Shown piece after piece: positions 36,276-45,429 of a DNA stretch of 64,000 nucleotides (within the stretch, counting starts at the first letter, position 1; every line of letters starts with the position of its first letter). The stretch is from NCBI RefSeq assembly GCF_000769405.2, contig NZ_CP053440.1, positions 907,706 to 971,705 on the forward strand, given 5' to 3'. Both the position numbers and the translations under genes were made by a program. This stretch comes from Rhizobium brockwellii. GTDB lineage: Bacteria; Pseudomonadota; Alphaproteobacteria; Rhizobiales; Rhizobiaceae. A model generated the notes under the pieces. That model saw nothing but the letters and a program-made list of their open reading frames with translations, had not been told where the DNA came from and did no database searches.

Positions 36276-37019
36276 CTACGCCTTTCCATACATCCGGCTC
36301 GCCCGCAGCAGGCGTTGCGAATAAGGATGTTCGACCGCACCTTTTCGGAGGGCACCGACATCGACCTGTTCGACGATCTCGCCCGCTTCCATGATGGCGA
36401 CGCGGCTGCACATGTGCGAGACGACGGCGAGATCATGGCTGACGAGCAGATAGGTCAGACCGCGATTGGTGCGCAGATCCTGGAGGAGATTGAGGATTTC
36501 TGCCTGAACGGACACGTCGAGCGCCGACGTCGGTTCGTCGAGAAGTAGTACATCCGGATCCAGCATCAGCGCACGGGCGATCGCCACGCGCTGCCGCTGG
36601 CCCCCAGACAGCTGGTGCGGAAATCTGTAGCTCAGCGCCGGGTCGAGGCCGACCGATCTCAGGACGGCGTTGACGTCGACGGAATTCGTATCCAGGCCCT
36701 GGTTGCGCAGCGGTTCTTTCAGCTGCGAGCGGATGGTCTTGCGGGGATGGAGGGATCCGTAGGGGTCCTGGAACACCATCTGCACCCGGCGGAAGAATGG
36801 CCGACTGCGCCGTTGATTCAACGGCTCGCCGTGGAGCTCGATCCGGCCGTCATAGTTGGCGTTGAGGCCGGAAAGCGCCCTCAGGACAGTGGACTTCCCG
36901 CAGCCGGACTCGCCGACCAGGCCGAAAGCAGTTCCCTTTTCGATGGCGAAGCTTACGTCTCGAACGACAGGCCGCTGCCCAGGTCCGAAACGGACCGTAA
37001 GATTGTCGATTTTAATCAC
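36276..37019 (-). CDS. dipeptide-type ABC transporter ATPase (DppF-like)
   Basis: A 247-residue protein with Walker A GESGCGKST, Q-loop VFQDPYGSLHPRKT, signature [16 protein letters not shown], Walker [14 protein letters not shown] and a switch His in LVSHDL. It partners the ATPase encoded just upstream, whose TGA overlaps its ATG by 4 bp. The pair energise the permeases at 37870 and 38810. It is the last gene of the minus arm of the uronate island, so the transporter probably imports a uronate oligomer or conjugate. Confidence 0.92.
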   Translation of the reverse strand: MIKIDNLTVRFGPGQRPVVRDVSFAIEKGTAFGLVGESGCGKSTVLRALSGLNANYDGRIELHGEPLNQRRSRPFFRRVQMVFQDPYGSLHPRKTIRSQLKEPLRNQGLDTNSVDVNAVLRSVGLDPALSYRFPHQLSGGQRQRVAIARALMLDPDVLLLDEPTSALDVSVQAEILNLLQDLRTNRGLTYLLVSHDLAVVSHMCSRVAIMEAGEIVEQVDVGALRKGAVEHPYSQRLLRASRMYGKA

Positions 37020-37873
37020 CGCGGCGGCTCCAATGCGAATTCTTCAAGCCAGGCCGGATCTCGTTTCAGGATCGGCAGCCGGGCAGGGGGATCTTCGATC
37101 GTCGGCAAGGATGCCAGCAACCCCTGCGTATAAGGATGTCTGGCCTTGTCGAGATCGCGCGCCTCGAGCACTTCCACCACCCGCCCCGCATACATGATGA
37201 GGACGCGATCGCAGAAATTCCTGATGAGATTGAGGTCGTGACTGATGAAGATCAGCCCGAGATTGCGGCGCAGGACGAGCTCGTCAAGCAGGGCCAGAAT
37301 TTCGAGCCTCACCGTCACATCGAGCGCTGACGTCGGTTCGTCGGCGATCAGCACTTCGGGTTCGGCAATCAGCATCATGGCGATCATCGCCCGCTGGCCC
37401 ATCCCGCCCGAGATTTCGTGCGGATAAAGGCGGGCCACACGCTCAGGATCCCGGATCTGAACGGCCTCGAGCATTTCGAGCGCCTGCTGCCAGGTCTTTG
37501 CTCTGCTCGTCCTCGGATGATGGAAGCGGTAGGTCTCGGCAATCTGTTCGCCGATCCGCATGACGGGATTGAGCGAATATTTCGGGTCCTGCAGGATCAG
37601 ACCGATCCTCCGTCCCCTGATCGTCATCATCGTTTTTTCGGTCGCCTTGAGCAGATCGACGTCGCGAAAGCGCATCCGCTCGGCATTGACGATCGCGGTC
37701 GGCGGCAGCAGCTTCATGATCGCGCGGCCGACGGTCGACTTTCCCGATCCGGATTCACCGACGATCCCGAGCTTTTCCTGCCCAAGCGAAAAGCTGACGC
37801 CGCGCACGGCCCGCACCTGTCCGCCGCCAAAGGCGATTTCGAGATTTTGAATATCGATCAAGGGCTCTGTCAT
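37016..37873 (-). CDS. dipeptide-type ABC transporter ATPase (DppD-like)
   Basis: A 285-residue protein. Walker [11 protein letters not shown]-loop [16 protein letters not shown], signature [16 protein letters not shown], Walker [14 protein letters not shown], switch ISHDLN. The C-terminal part has the oligopeptide-ATPase extension ([18 protein letters not shown]). It shares 4 bp with the genes on each side, indicating translational coupling. No missing key residue. Confidence 0.92.
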   Translation of the reverse strand: MTEPLIDIQNLEIAFGGGQVRAVRGVSFSLGQEKLGIVGESGSGKSTVGRAIMKLLPPTAIVNAERMRFRDVDLLKATEKTMMTIRGRRIGLILQDPKYSLNPVMRIGEQIAETYRFHHPRTSRAKTWQQALEMLEAVQIRDPERVARLYPHEISGGMGQRAMIAMMLIAEPEVLIADEPTSALDVTVRLEILALLDELVLRRNLGLIFISHDLNLIRNFCDRVLIMYAGRVVEVLEARDLDKARHPYTQGLLASLPTIEDPPARLPILKRDPAWLEEFALEPPR

Positions 37874-38805
37874 TCTGAACCTCGGGGATCGAGAACATCG
37901 CGAAGCGCATCGCCGACGAGGTTGAAGGCGAGGCTGACGAGCGCGATGGCAATGCCGGGTGCTGCGATGACCCAGGGGCTGTCGAGCATGAATTCACGTC
38001 CGCTGGCGGCCATCGAACCCCATTCCGGCCACGGCGGCTGCGCGCCAAGGCCGAGGAAGCCGAGGCCAGCGGCGGTAATGATGATGCCGGCCATATTGAG
38101 GGTGACGCGGACGATCACCGAGGGAATGCACATCGGCAGGATGTGACGGGTGATGATCGCGAGTGATGTCGCGCCCTGCAGGCGCACGGCGGCGATGTAG
38201 TCCGCCTTGCGCAGGCTGAGTGTCTCGGCGCGCGCCAGGCGCGCGATCGGCGGCCAGGCCGTCAGCGAAATTGCGATGATCGCATTGGTAATGCCTGGAC
38301 CGAGCGCTGCGGCAAAACCAAGCGCGAGGACGAGCCCGGGAAAGGAAAGGAAAATGTCGGTAACGCGCATCAGGATTTCATCGACGATGCCGCCGAAATA
38401 GCCTGAAACAGTGCCGATCAGCAGGCCGAGCGGTGCGACGATGACCGTGACGAGCATGATGATGTAGAGCGTGGTGCGGGCGCCATAGATCACCCGGGAA
38501 AAGACGTCGCGGCCAAAATTGTCGGTGCCGAGCCAATGGCTCGCGGATGGCGGGGCAAGCCGCCCGGCCATATCCTGAACGATCGGATCGTAGCTCGTCA
38601 GCAGTGGGGCGGCCAGCGCCACGACGATCAGCACGACGATGATGGCTAGTCCGGCAAGTCCAAGCGGGTGCAGGCTGAATTTCCGCCAGCCCTGATGAAT
38701 TTGCTGCGCCGATGACTGGAACCAGCCTCGAGGCTCCGGTGCGAGCAGCCAGTTGCGAAGGCCGCCGGTGTTGACGCTGTCTGTGTGCTCAGAGGAGATC
38801 GTCAT
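37870..38805 (-). CDS. dipeptide-type ABC transporter permease (DppC-like)
   Basis: A 311-residue protein from ATG 38805 (38829 is an alternative start with a weaker case). It has the soluble N-terminus and about six helices, the DppC-type segment LGTDNFGRDVFSRVIYGART, the EAA loop near DYIAAVRLQGATSLAIITRHILP, and the end GDALRDVLDPR. It is coupled with the DppB-like gene, whose stop is 4 bp upstream. Confidence 0.92.
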   Translation of the reverse strand: MTISSEHTDSVNTGGLRNWLLAPEPRGWFQSSAQQIHQGWRKFSLHPLGLAGLAIIVVLIVVALAAPLLTSYDPIVQDMAGRLAPPSASHWLGTDNFGRDVFSRVIYGARTTLYIIMLVTVIVAPLGLLIGTVSGYFGGIVDEILMRVTDIFLSFPGLVLALGFAAALGPGITNAIIAISLTAWPPIARLARAETLSLRKADYIAAVRLQGATSLAIITRHILPMCIPSVIVRVTLNMAGIIITAAGLGFLGLGAQPPWPEWGSMAASGREFMLDSPWVIAAPGIAIALVSLAFNLVGDALRDVLDPRGSE

Positions 38806-38809
38806 GGCG

Positions 38810-39907
38810 TCACCGTGTCCTCGGATCAAGAATGCGATAAAGGAAGTCCGACAGGATGTTGATCGTCAGGAAGACGGCGCCGATCGTCAGGACCGAACCC
38901 ATGACCACGTTCATGTCGTTCATCTGCAGCCCGCGGGTCAGGTACTGGCCGAGCCCCGGCCACCCGAAGACGGTCTCGATCAGCACCGCGCCTTCGAGCA
39001 GCCCGCCGAAGGTCAGCGCCATGATCGTCAGGAGCTGTACGCGGATGTTCTTGAATGCATGGCGCCAGACCACCTTGCGGGTGCCGAGCCCCTTGGCCCG
39101 GGCGGTGATAATGTATTCCTGGCTGAGCTGCTCCAGCATGAAGCTCCGCGACATGCGGCTGATATAGGCAACGGAATAGTAGCCGAGAATGGCGGCCGGC
39201 AGGATGATGTGGCCAAGGGCGTTGTAAAACACGTCCCATTGGCTCTGAATCGCCGCGTCGATCAGTAGAAAGCCCGTCATCGGCGTGACGAGGCCTTCAT
39301 AGAAGACATCGATCCGGCCCGAGGCGCCGACGAGCTTCAGCTTTGCATAAAAGACGAAGAGCGCCATCAGCCCGGTCCAGAAGATCGGGATGGAGTGGCC
39401 GGCAAGGGCAACGATCCGCGCGATGTGGTCGATAACGGTTCCGCGCCTGACCGCAGCGGTGATCCCCAAGGGAATGCCGACGATCGCCCCGATGATCATG
39501 GCGATGATCGCAAGTTCGATCGTCGCGGGAAAGATCGTCAGGAGATCGGTGAGGATCGGCTGGCCCGTCGTCGCCGACATGCCGAGATCGCCTGTGGCGA
39601 TCTTGCCGACGTAGGAGAGGAACTGCATCCAGATCGGCTGCCCAAGACCCAGCTCATTATAGACGCGATCATAAACCTCCTTGCTGACCTCCGCCCCGGT
39701 GATGGCAAGCACCGGGTCGGCAGGCAGCAGGCGGCCCATCGAGAAGGTCAGGAAGAGCAAGCCGAGCAGCGTCGTCACGACGGCCACGACTCGTCCCGCC
39801 AGGCGCCGCAGCAGGCTGAGTGCCGGGTGCGGGGCCGCCTCGGCGAACCCGCCCTCCGTAGAGCCACGGCTGCTCTCCCGCTTCGATGTCAGATCGGCGC
39901 TCGCCAC
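38810..39907 (-). CDS. dipeptide-type ABC transporter permease (DppB-like)
   Basis: A 365-residue protein, about 30 residues longer at the N-terminus than most DppB proteins. Six helices and the family motifs LLFLTFSMGRLLPADPV, GQPIWMQFLSYVGKI, YIITARAKGLGTRKVVWRHAFKN (EAA loop) and GGLLEGAVLIETVFGWPGLG. It pairs with the DppC-like permease. It follows the binding-protein gene by 6 bp. Confidence 0.92.
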   Translation of the reverse strand: MASADLTSKRESSRGSTEGGFAEAAPHPALSLLRRLAGRVVAVVTTLLGLLFLTFSMGRLLPADPVLAITGAEVSKEVYDRVYNELGLGQPIWMQFLSYVGKIATGDLGMSATTGQPILTDLLTIFPATIELAIIAMIIGAIVGIPLGITAAVRRGTVIDHIARIVALAGHSIPIFWTGLMALFVFYAKLKLVGASGRIDVFYEGLVTPMTGFLLIDAAIQSQWDVFYNALGHIILPAAILGYYSVAYISRMSRSFMLEQLSQEYIITARAKGLGTRKVVWRHAFKNIRVQLLTIMALTFGGLLEGAVLIETVFGWPGLGQYLTRGLQMNDMNVVMGSVLTIGAVFLTINILSDFLYRILDPRTR

Positions 39908-39913
39908 GGCGTT

Positions 39914-41500
39914 CTACTCCTTGGTCACGTCATGCCAGCGCGTCGACCATGTCGTATGCCCGTGATAGCCCTTGACGTTGGCGCGCATGACATAGGGGTC
40001 GGTTCGCTGGAAGAAGATGACCAGCGGTGAAGCCATGCCGGCATAGATGCCATCCATCTTCTTGAAGATGTCTGTGCGCTTTTCCGTGTCGCGTTCCTTC
40101 ATCGATTGGTCGATGAGCGTGTTGAGCTCATCCACTTTCATGCCCGTGCGCCAGAGGTAATAGCTGCCGAGGCGTGCCTCGTCGCTATTGTCGGGGTTGA
40201 AGGCATATTGCGTGGCCACGGCGAAGGGATCGGGCAGGCGGGCGCCGGAATTGCCGAGCAGCACTTCGAATTTGCGCTCGCGGAAGGCCGGCGTGAACTC
40301 GCCGGGCACGAGATCGAGATCGAGGCCGGCGGCGCGCGCACTCGCCTGCAGCGCTTCGGCGAAGGGCAGGGTCGCGGCTCCCGACGGATTGAGCACCTTC
40401 TTCAGGCCGTTGGGATATCCGGCCTCCGCCAGCAGCTGCTTGGCCTTGGCGGGATCGTAATCGTAGCGGACCGCCGCCTCACCGGGAGCGCCGATCATGC
40501 CGCGCGGGATCATCGACTGCCAGGGAAAGCCCGTATAGCGCATGATGTTGCCGGAGATCGCTTTCCAGTCGAAGGCGTGCTGGAAGGCCTCGCGAACCTT
40601 CGGCTTCTGCAGATCCGGGTCTTTCTGATTGAGGGCGATATAGTAGAAGCCGAGACCCGGGACATTCTCGATGACCATGTCCTTCTTGGTAGCGAGCGCA
40701 TCGAGGTCGCCGCTTGATACATACTGGCCGACATCGACGTCGCCAGCTTCGAGCTGAAGCCGGAGATTGCCGGATTCCGGGATATGACGAGCGACAACGC
40801 GCGCCATGGCCGGCTTGCCGTCCCAGTATTTCGGCTGCGCATTGAAGATCGCGACATCGTTCGGCCGCCACTGCGCCAAGGTGAATGGGCCGCTACCGGC
40901 GGAATTGGCGGAAAGCCAGGCGCCGCCGAAATCGTCGTTTGCCTCGTGCGCCAGAACCGTCTTCTTGTCGACGATGCCGATCGACGAGCCCGCCAGCGAA
41001 TAGAGCACCAGATCGGTATTGACCGCCTGCGGCAGCTCGATCTCGAGCGTGTGTTCGTCTTTTGCGCGAACAAGCTTTTCGACGTTTTCAGGCGTGAAGC
41101 CCCAGAGCGCGATGTCGGTGGAGCCGACCTGACCCATCTTGATGACGCGCTGGATCGACCAGGCCGCATCCTCGGCGGTGACCTTGTTGCCGCTCTGGAA
41201 GACCGCGTCGTCGCGTAATGTCAGTGTGATGATCTTGCCATCCGCCGTGACACTCCATTGCTTCGCGAGCATCGGCTTCAGCGTTTTAAGGTCGTCCGGC
41301 GACAGCTGCACGAGGTTGTCGTAAATATTCGAGATCAGTTCGGAAACCGTGCGGGCATTGTTCTGCGCCGGATCGAGCGTCCTTATGCCGGTGAGATTGG
41401 TGCCGATCACCAGCATATTGGGCGGCGACGCCGCGAAGCTGGGCTGCGCCGTCATCATGGCGCCGGTAATTGCGATCGTTGTTAGTACTTGTCTCAGCAT
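39914..41500 (-). CDS. dipeptide-type ABC transporter, periplasmic binding protein
   Basis: A 528-residue protein; ATG 41500 follows GGGAGG. A signal peptide ends near residue 23 (SFAAS). The mature part is an SBP_bac_5 fold: LDPAQNNARTVSELISNIYDNLVQLS, VTADGKIITLTLRDDAVFQSGNKVTAEDAAWSIQR, then a C-terminal lobe with TWSTRWHDV. The class binds peptides, but also opines, oligosaccharides and uronate oligomers. Location next to uronate genes suggests a sugar-acid ligand. Confidence 0.92.
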   Translation of the reverse strand: MLRQVLTTIAITGAMMTAQPSFAASPPNMLVIGTNLTGIRTLDPAQNNARTVSELISNIYDNLVQLSPDDLKTLKPMLAKQWSVTADGKIITLTLRDDAVFQSGNKVTAEDAAWSIQRVIKMGQVGSTDIALWGFTPENVEKLVRAKDEHTLEIELPQAVNTDLVLYSLAGSSIGIVDKKTVLAHEANDDFGGAWLSANSAGSGPFTLAQWRPNDVAIFNAQPKYWDGKPAMARVVARHIPESGNLRLQLEAGDVDVGQYVSSGDLDALATKKDMVIENVPGLGFYYIALNQKDPDLQKPKVREAFQHAFDWKAISGNIMRYTGFPWQSMIPRGMIGAPGEAAVRYDYDPAKAKQLLAEAGYPNGLKKVLNPSGAATLPFAEALQASARAAGLDLDLVPGEFTPAFRERKFEVLLGNSGARLPDPFAVATQYAFNPDNSDEARLGSYYLWRTGMKVDELNTLIDQSMKERDTEKRTDIFKKMDGIYAGMASPLVIFFQRTDPYVMRANVKGYHGHTTWSTRWHDVTKE

Positions 41501-41533
41501 CTCAAGACCTCCCAATCCTGTTGTTGGCGGAAA

Positions 41534-41636
41534 TAGAGCAATTCCAGAAAATGTGTGAAGCCGTTTTCCGTCCGGAATTACGTAAAAACAAAGGGTTAGA
41601 GCGGCTCTGCGCTTCCATGAAAAGTTGAGCCGCTCT
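41534..41636. repeat. RIME-like mosaic repeat
   Basis: Two palindromic halves: TAGAGCAATTCC ... TCCGGAATTACGT and AGAGCGGCTC ... GAGCCGCTCT, arms facing inwards, around the joining CAAAGGG. Sits between the binding-protein gene and the KdgD-like gene inside the minus-strand operon, so it could change expression of the transporter against the enzymes. Confidence 0.75.
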
Positions 41637-41646
41637 CGTGTTGAAC

Positions 41647-42600
41647 TCAGCCGGCCGCCTTTGCGGAATCCTGCTGGTGTGGACGGATCTGGTTGTTGCC
41701 GGCGGCATCCCAGCCCCGAAGCAGCCGATGGAGTTCCTCGCGATCATGCCGATCGAGCAGCGGCAATCCCGGCACGCGCACGGGGCCGACATCGAGGCCG
41801 GAATAGGTGACGGCCTCCTTGACGACAGTCACGTTCGCGCCATTGCGGAATTTTGTCCGCATCCTCTCGAATGGTTCAAGCTGGTTGACGATAGCCCTGG
41901 CCGCGCCGAAGTCTCCTCTTTCGAGCGCATTGTGAACGGCAAGCGACAGATGCGGCGCAACATTGACGAGGCCGGATGTGAAGCCGCGCGCACCCGCAGC
42001 CGTAAATGTCGGCGCCCAGCTCTCCGCCAGGCCGCAGACGAACAGTGCGCCGGCCGGATCGGCCGCAGCGATCGCTCTGGACAACAGCATCAGATCGGTC
42101 GTGGCAAATTTGATGCCGGCAATATTGCCGTGGTTTGCGAGACGAATGATATCGTCGACGCCGAAACCCTCTGCCCTGACATAGGCGACGAGCGGCAGGG
42201 TGGAAGCATCCGCAAGATTGCAGAAATAGTCGATCTGGGCCGCAGGTGCTGCGAAAGGATCGACGGGCTGATGAGACATGACGGCGGATGCGCCGATCGT
42301 CGCCGCATCTTTCGCCATGCCGATCGCCTCGCGCAGCGACCGGCCGATTGCCGCCGTCACCGGCGCCTTGCCGTTGACGCCTGAAACCGCCGCCTCATGG
42401 ACGATCCTGATTTCCTGCGGCGTCAGAGCATAGAATTCCCCGGTATTGCCGGCAGCGACGATGTTGTGAATGCCGGCTGCCGCCACCCGCTCATAGACTT
42501 TCGCCGTGATCCGTGGTTCGACTTCACCTTTGCCGTCATAGGCGGTGACGGGAACACCCGATACGCCTGTAAGCGCCTTGCGCATGGTTGCGATGCTCAT
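41647..42600 (-). CDS. kdgD: DapA-family sugar-acid dehydratase (KdgD-like)
   Basis: A 317-residue DHDPS-family protein. The core motif GNTGEF is at 51-56, the catalytic Tyr140 in LVAYVRAEG and the Schiff-base Lys164 in IAGIKFATTD. The set of uronate genes around it points to 5-dehydro-4-deoxyglucarate dehydratase, which gives alpha-ketoglutarate semialdehyde, water and CO2. Other DapA-family sugar-acid enzymes cannot be excluded by eye. Its ATG overlaps the lactonase stop by 4 bp. Confidence 0.88.
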   Translation of the reverse strand: MSIATMRKALTGVSGVPVTAYDGKGEVEPRITAKVYERVAAAGIHNIVAAGNTGEFYALTPQEIRIVHEAAVSGVNGKAPVTAAIGRSLREAIGMAKDAATIGASAVMSHQPVDPFAAPAAQIDYFCNLADASTLPLVAYVRAEGFGVDDIIRLANHGNIAGIKFATTDLMLLSRAIAAADPAGALFVCGLAESWAPTFTAAGARGFTSGLVNVAPHLSLAVHNALERGDFGAARAIVNQLEPFERMRTKFRNGANVTVVKEAVTYSGLDVGPVRVPGLPLLDRHDREELHRLLRGWDAAGNNQIRPHQQDSAKAAG

Positions 42601-43553
42601 CTTTCTTCCCCGTTATCTTTCATCAATCCGCCGTCACCCGAAGGGTGATCGGCCGCTGCCATCCCGGAGGGATGATTGGCCCCGAAGCGAAACGGCGGCA
42701 GGCCCTCTGCATCCACGTCGAAGGCGATGACCTTCCCCGCCTCGAAACGTCCGGTGCGGTCTGTCGACAGGCTCGTGACGTAGAGGGTGCGCAGATTCGG
42801 CCCCCCGAAACACGGCATCGTCGGTGCAGCGACCGGCAGAATGTAGATTTCGACGATGTCGCCTTCAGGCGAAATTCGGTTGAGGCGACCGGCGGAAACC
42901 CCGGCGCTCCAGTAGAACCCGTCACGATCGGTTGTCGCTCCATCCGGCCGACCCTCGTCTTCCGTGAAGCTGCGGAGCCGGCGCCCATCGCCGAGGTCGC
43001 CCGCATCAGGATCGAAATCGAATGCCTGCAGGAAGCATTGCCGGCTGTCGGAATGATACATCCGCCGGCCGTCCGGCGACCAGGCAAGGCCATTGGAGCT
43101 CGTCAGTTTCGTGGCCACGGTCCGGGTGCTGCCGTCGGCGCCCACGCGGTAAAGTGCGGCCTCATCGATCTGCGGCTTGGATTCACTGATCGAGCCGATC
43201 CAGAAGTGCCCGTCGGGACCGACCTTTCCATCGTTGAGGCGGCAATTGATGTCGGGTCCGACCGGATCTGAAACAAACTCGAAATCTCCGGAGACGGGAT
43301 CGAAGAGATGGACGCCTGTCTGGAGCGCCACGACGATCCTTTGATCGCGGCAAAGCCCGAGCGCGCCGATGGCCGCCGGCATGTCGAAGCGGTCGATCTT
43401 TCCTGAAGCCGAGAGCCGGACGAGCGCCGGCGCCAGAATATCGACGAACCACAAAGTGCCGGTCTCGTCGTCCCATACCGGCGATTCACCAACCGTCAGC
43501 GGCTGCTCAATCACGGAGCGGACGTCCGGGCGGATGATCCGAGGCGCCGTCAT
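42597..43553 (-). CDS. SMP-30/gluconolactonase-type lactonase
   Basis: A 318-residue six-bladed propeller lactonase. Family marks: GESPVWDDETGTLWFVDI, the metal-site Glu in GES, NCRLNDGKVGPDGHFWIGS with the Asn-Asp pair, TSSNGLAWSPDGRRMYHSDS and GRPDGATTDRDGFYWSA. It needs a divalent metal. In the pathway it would open the aldarolactone made by the uronate dehydrogenase. It overlaps the neighbouring genes by 4 bp on both sides. Confidence 0.92.
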   Translation of the reverse strand: MTAPRIIRPDVRSVIEQPLTVGESPVWDDETGTLWFVDILAPALVRLSASGKIDRFDMPAAIGALGLCRDQRIVVALQTGVHLFDPVSGDFEFVSDPVGPDINCRLNDGKVGPDGHFWIGSISESKPQIDEAALYRVGADGSTRTVATKLTSSNGLAWSPDGRRMYHSDSRQCFLQAFDFDPDAGDLGDGRRLRSFTEDEGRPDGATTDRDGFYWSAGVSAGRLNRISPEGDIVEIYILPVAAPTMPCFGGPNLRTLYVTSLSTDRTGRFEAGKVIAFDVDAEGLPPFRFGANHPSGMAAADHPSGDGGLMKDNGEER

Positions 43554-44380
43554 TCAACCGTCTCCAGGCTCTTGGCCAGACCCTCGGCGTCGCGCATGCG
43601 GATGGTGCCGTCGTGATTGATCTCACAGAACCCGCCTCCCTGGAACGCCAGCGCGACCGGCCCTTCGGATCCCTCTTCGATGCGCGCGTGATCGCGCGGC
43701 CGGTCCTGTGGCTGGTAACCCAATCGTGCCGCCAGACCGTTGTCCCACCAGATCTCCTCGGCATCAGAAACGCCGTAGACCACCGTTGCTGCGATCAACG
43801 GGTGCGACAGGCCGATCCTGACCAATTGCGCCAGGTCTCGCGCGCTGATCCAGATCGCAACGGATCGCTCGCTGTTGGGATAGGTGCCCGCATTGCCGAT
43901 GCGGATGGAAAGAGAGCGAATGCCTGATGTGTCGTAATACAGCCCCGCCACAAGTTCGCCCCAGCATTTGGAAAGTCCATAAGGGCTGTCGGGGCGCATC
44001 GGATCGAGCGGCGACACGAGCTGGCCGCGCGGATAAAAGCCTGTGGCATGGTTGCTCGATGCATAGACGACCCGCTGGACCTTGTTGGTCCGCGCTGCTT
44101 CGTAAAGATTGTAAGTTCCAAGCACATTCGCGTGCAGAATGGCGTTCATGTCGATGCCGCTTGCGATACCCGCCAGATGGACGACGCCGTCGATATCCTT
44201 CAGCGCAGCCGTCGCCTCGTCGAGCTTTGTAAAGTCGGCCCTGACGAAAGTCTCGTTTTCGGCAAGCCCTTCAGGCTCCTGCAGATCGATCAGGATGAGG
44301 TGCTCGAAATGCGACCGAAGAAGCGGGCGCAGCAGCGTCCCTACACGTCCGGCAGCACCCGTCACAGCGACCCGTTTCAT
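43550..44380 (-). CDS. udh: NAD-dependent uronate dehydrogenase-like SDR
   Basis: A 276-residue protein; ATG 44380 follows GGGAGGAGAG. Rossmann motif TGAAGRVGT, ASSNHATGF with catalytic Ser/Thr region, and the active-site Tyr-Lys in YGLSKCWGE. The sequence tracks Agrobacterium uronate dehydrogenase along its length (VHLAGIAS, NLYEAAR, SSNH, YGLSKC, RIGNAG, WWDN). It would convert galacturonate or glucuronate to the aldarolactone with NAD. A C-terminal extension of about 40 residues is longer than in that enzyme. Confidence 0.85.
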   Translation of the reverse strand: MKRVAVTGAAGRVGTLLRPLLRSHFEHLILIDLQEPEGLAENETFVRADFTKLDEATAALKDIDGVVHLAGIASGIDMNAILHANVLGTYNLYEAARTNKVQRVVYASSNHATGFYPRGQLVSPLDPMRPDSPYGLSKCWGELVAGLYYDTSGIRSLSIRIGNAGTYPNSERSVAIWISARDLAQLVRIGLSHPLIAATVVYGVSDAEEIWWDNGLAARLGYQPQDRPRDHARIEEGSEGPVALAFQGGGFCEINHDGTIRMRDAEGLAKSLETVE

Positions 44381-44401
44381 CGTCTCTCCTCCCATTATCG
44401 C

Positions 44402-45118
44402 TCAAACGCCCTGGAACATCCGGGCGCGAGCATTCAGTATGTGTGTCTTCATCGCATCGTGCGCCTCGGTTTCCCGGTGCGCGAAGATCGCCTCGACGAT
44501 CACCGCATGCTCATCCTGGACGCTGCGGATCTGCTCTGGCGTCCGCTTCAAGCTCAAGCTTCGCGTAACGGAATGCCCGATGGCGAAATGCGGCTTGAAC
44601 CACTCGCGCAAGGTGATGTGGAACTGGTTACCGGTCGCCATGGCAATTGCATCATGCAGAGCCTGATCCTCTTCGGCGCCAAGCTCCCCGTCGCGCAAAC
44701 ATTGCTCGATCGAAAGAAGCGCTGCCATTATTCGCTCCCTGTCGTCCGGCTGCCAGTTTCGCGCCGCAAGCTCCGCCGCCTCGGCTTCGAGACCGGCGCG
44801 AAATTCGAAGAACCGCTGGACATCGGCCAAGGAGCCGACCGGTACCATTTTCAGCATCGACGAATCCGGCCTTTGCCTGACATAGGAACCGGAACCCTTG
44901 CGCGAAACGACCAGCCCATCGGCTCTCAAGCGTTCGAGCGCTTCGCGCACGACGGGTCTCGATGCGCCGAAATCAGCGGCGAGCTTCGTCTCCGGCGGCA
45001 GTCGTTCGTTCACCGGAAAGTTGCCGTCGGCGATCATCCCCACGATCTTTTCGTAGATGATGTCGCTGAAGCGCGTTGCGCCCCTGTTCGAAACGGCATC
45101 GACCGCGAATGTCACCAT
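44402..45118 (-). CDS. GntR-family (FadR-type) transcriptional regulator
   Basis: A 238-residue protein with an N-terminal winged helix (IIYEKIVGMIADGNFPVNERLPPE, FGASRPVVREALERLRADGLV) and an all-helical FCD domain (FFEFRAGLEAEAAELAAR, DQALHDAIAMATGN, DEHAVIVEAIF). This subgroup senses sugar acids and organic acids and often controls uronate genes. It is divergent from the plus arm and first in the minus arm, so it likely represses both and is released by an intermediate of the pathway. A 13-bp palindrome lies in the divergent region. Confidence 0.92.
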   Translation of the reverse strand: MVTFAVDAVSNRGATRFSDIIYEKIVGMIADGNFPVNERLPPETKLAADFGASRPVVREALERLRADGLVVSRKGSGSYVRQRPDSSMLKMVPVGSLADVQRFFEFRAGLEAEAAELAARNWQPDDRERIMAALLSIEQCLRDGELGAEEDQALHDAIAMATGNQFHITLREWFKPHFAIGHSVTRSLSLKRTPEQIRSVQDEHAVIVEAIFAHRETEAHDAMKTHILNARARMFQGV

Positions 45119-45277
45119 GGTCCTTTTCTCTCAACGCCGCGTGCGCCGGGTCAGCGGCCGCACCTTAGCTGTTGCCGGCCATGTTCAGGGCGGCGCACAG
45201 CATCTGACAGATTCAACGTTTTTCGTCCTGTAGACCGCATTTCAGCGGCACAAGGTCGCATTTCAATGCAGTATGGC

Positions 45278-45290
45278 TACAAAATTTGTA
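45278..45290. promoter_or_regulatory. 13-bp palindrome, candidate GntR operator
   Basis: TACAAAATTTGTA is a perfect inverted repeat with one central base, 15 bp before the likely -35 box of the plus arm. It sits between the two divergent arms. A further TTGTAA follows at 45306. FadR-type operators are short palindromes of this size, so binding by the adjacent regulator is plausible. Confidence 0.5.
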
Positions 45291-45305
45291 ATTATCTGTC
45301 AACTC

Positions 45306-45334
45306 TTGTAATCATTTGAGAACGTGTCTATGGT
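45306..45334 (+). promoter_or_regulatory. sigma70-like promoter of the plus arm
   Basis: TTGTAA at 45306-45311, 17-bp spacer, TATGGT at 45329-45334. It is followed by about 90 bases of leader before ATG 45430. Confidence 0.45.
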
Positions 45335-45369
45335 TTCGCTCGTAGCGCCGAGGAGGGCGTCAGCGTCGG

Positions 45370-45411
45370 GTCGGGAGCCCGACGCATCAGCCGGCGCAAG
45401 GCTGCGCCGGC
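45370..45411 (+). other. two hairpins in the leader of the plus arm
   Basis: GTCGGGAGCCCGAC (45370-45383) forms a 6-bp stem, and GCCGGCGCA (45390-45398) pairs perfectly with TGCGCCGGC (45403-45411), a 9-bp stem with a 4-nt loop. The second hairpin ends 18 nt before the ATG and could hinder or tune ribosome access. Confidence 0.55.
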
Positions 45412-45429
45412 GCAAAAGGGAGGAATTCG

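Larger units (their letters stand above)
45119..45429. other. 311-bp divergent control region of the uronate island
   Basis: Holds a 13-bp palindrome (45278-45290), a sigma70-like promoter (45306-45334) towards the plus arm and two hairpins before the first start codon of that arm. No gene. Confidence 0.6.
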
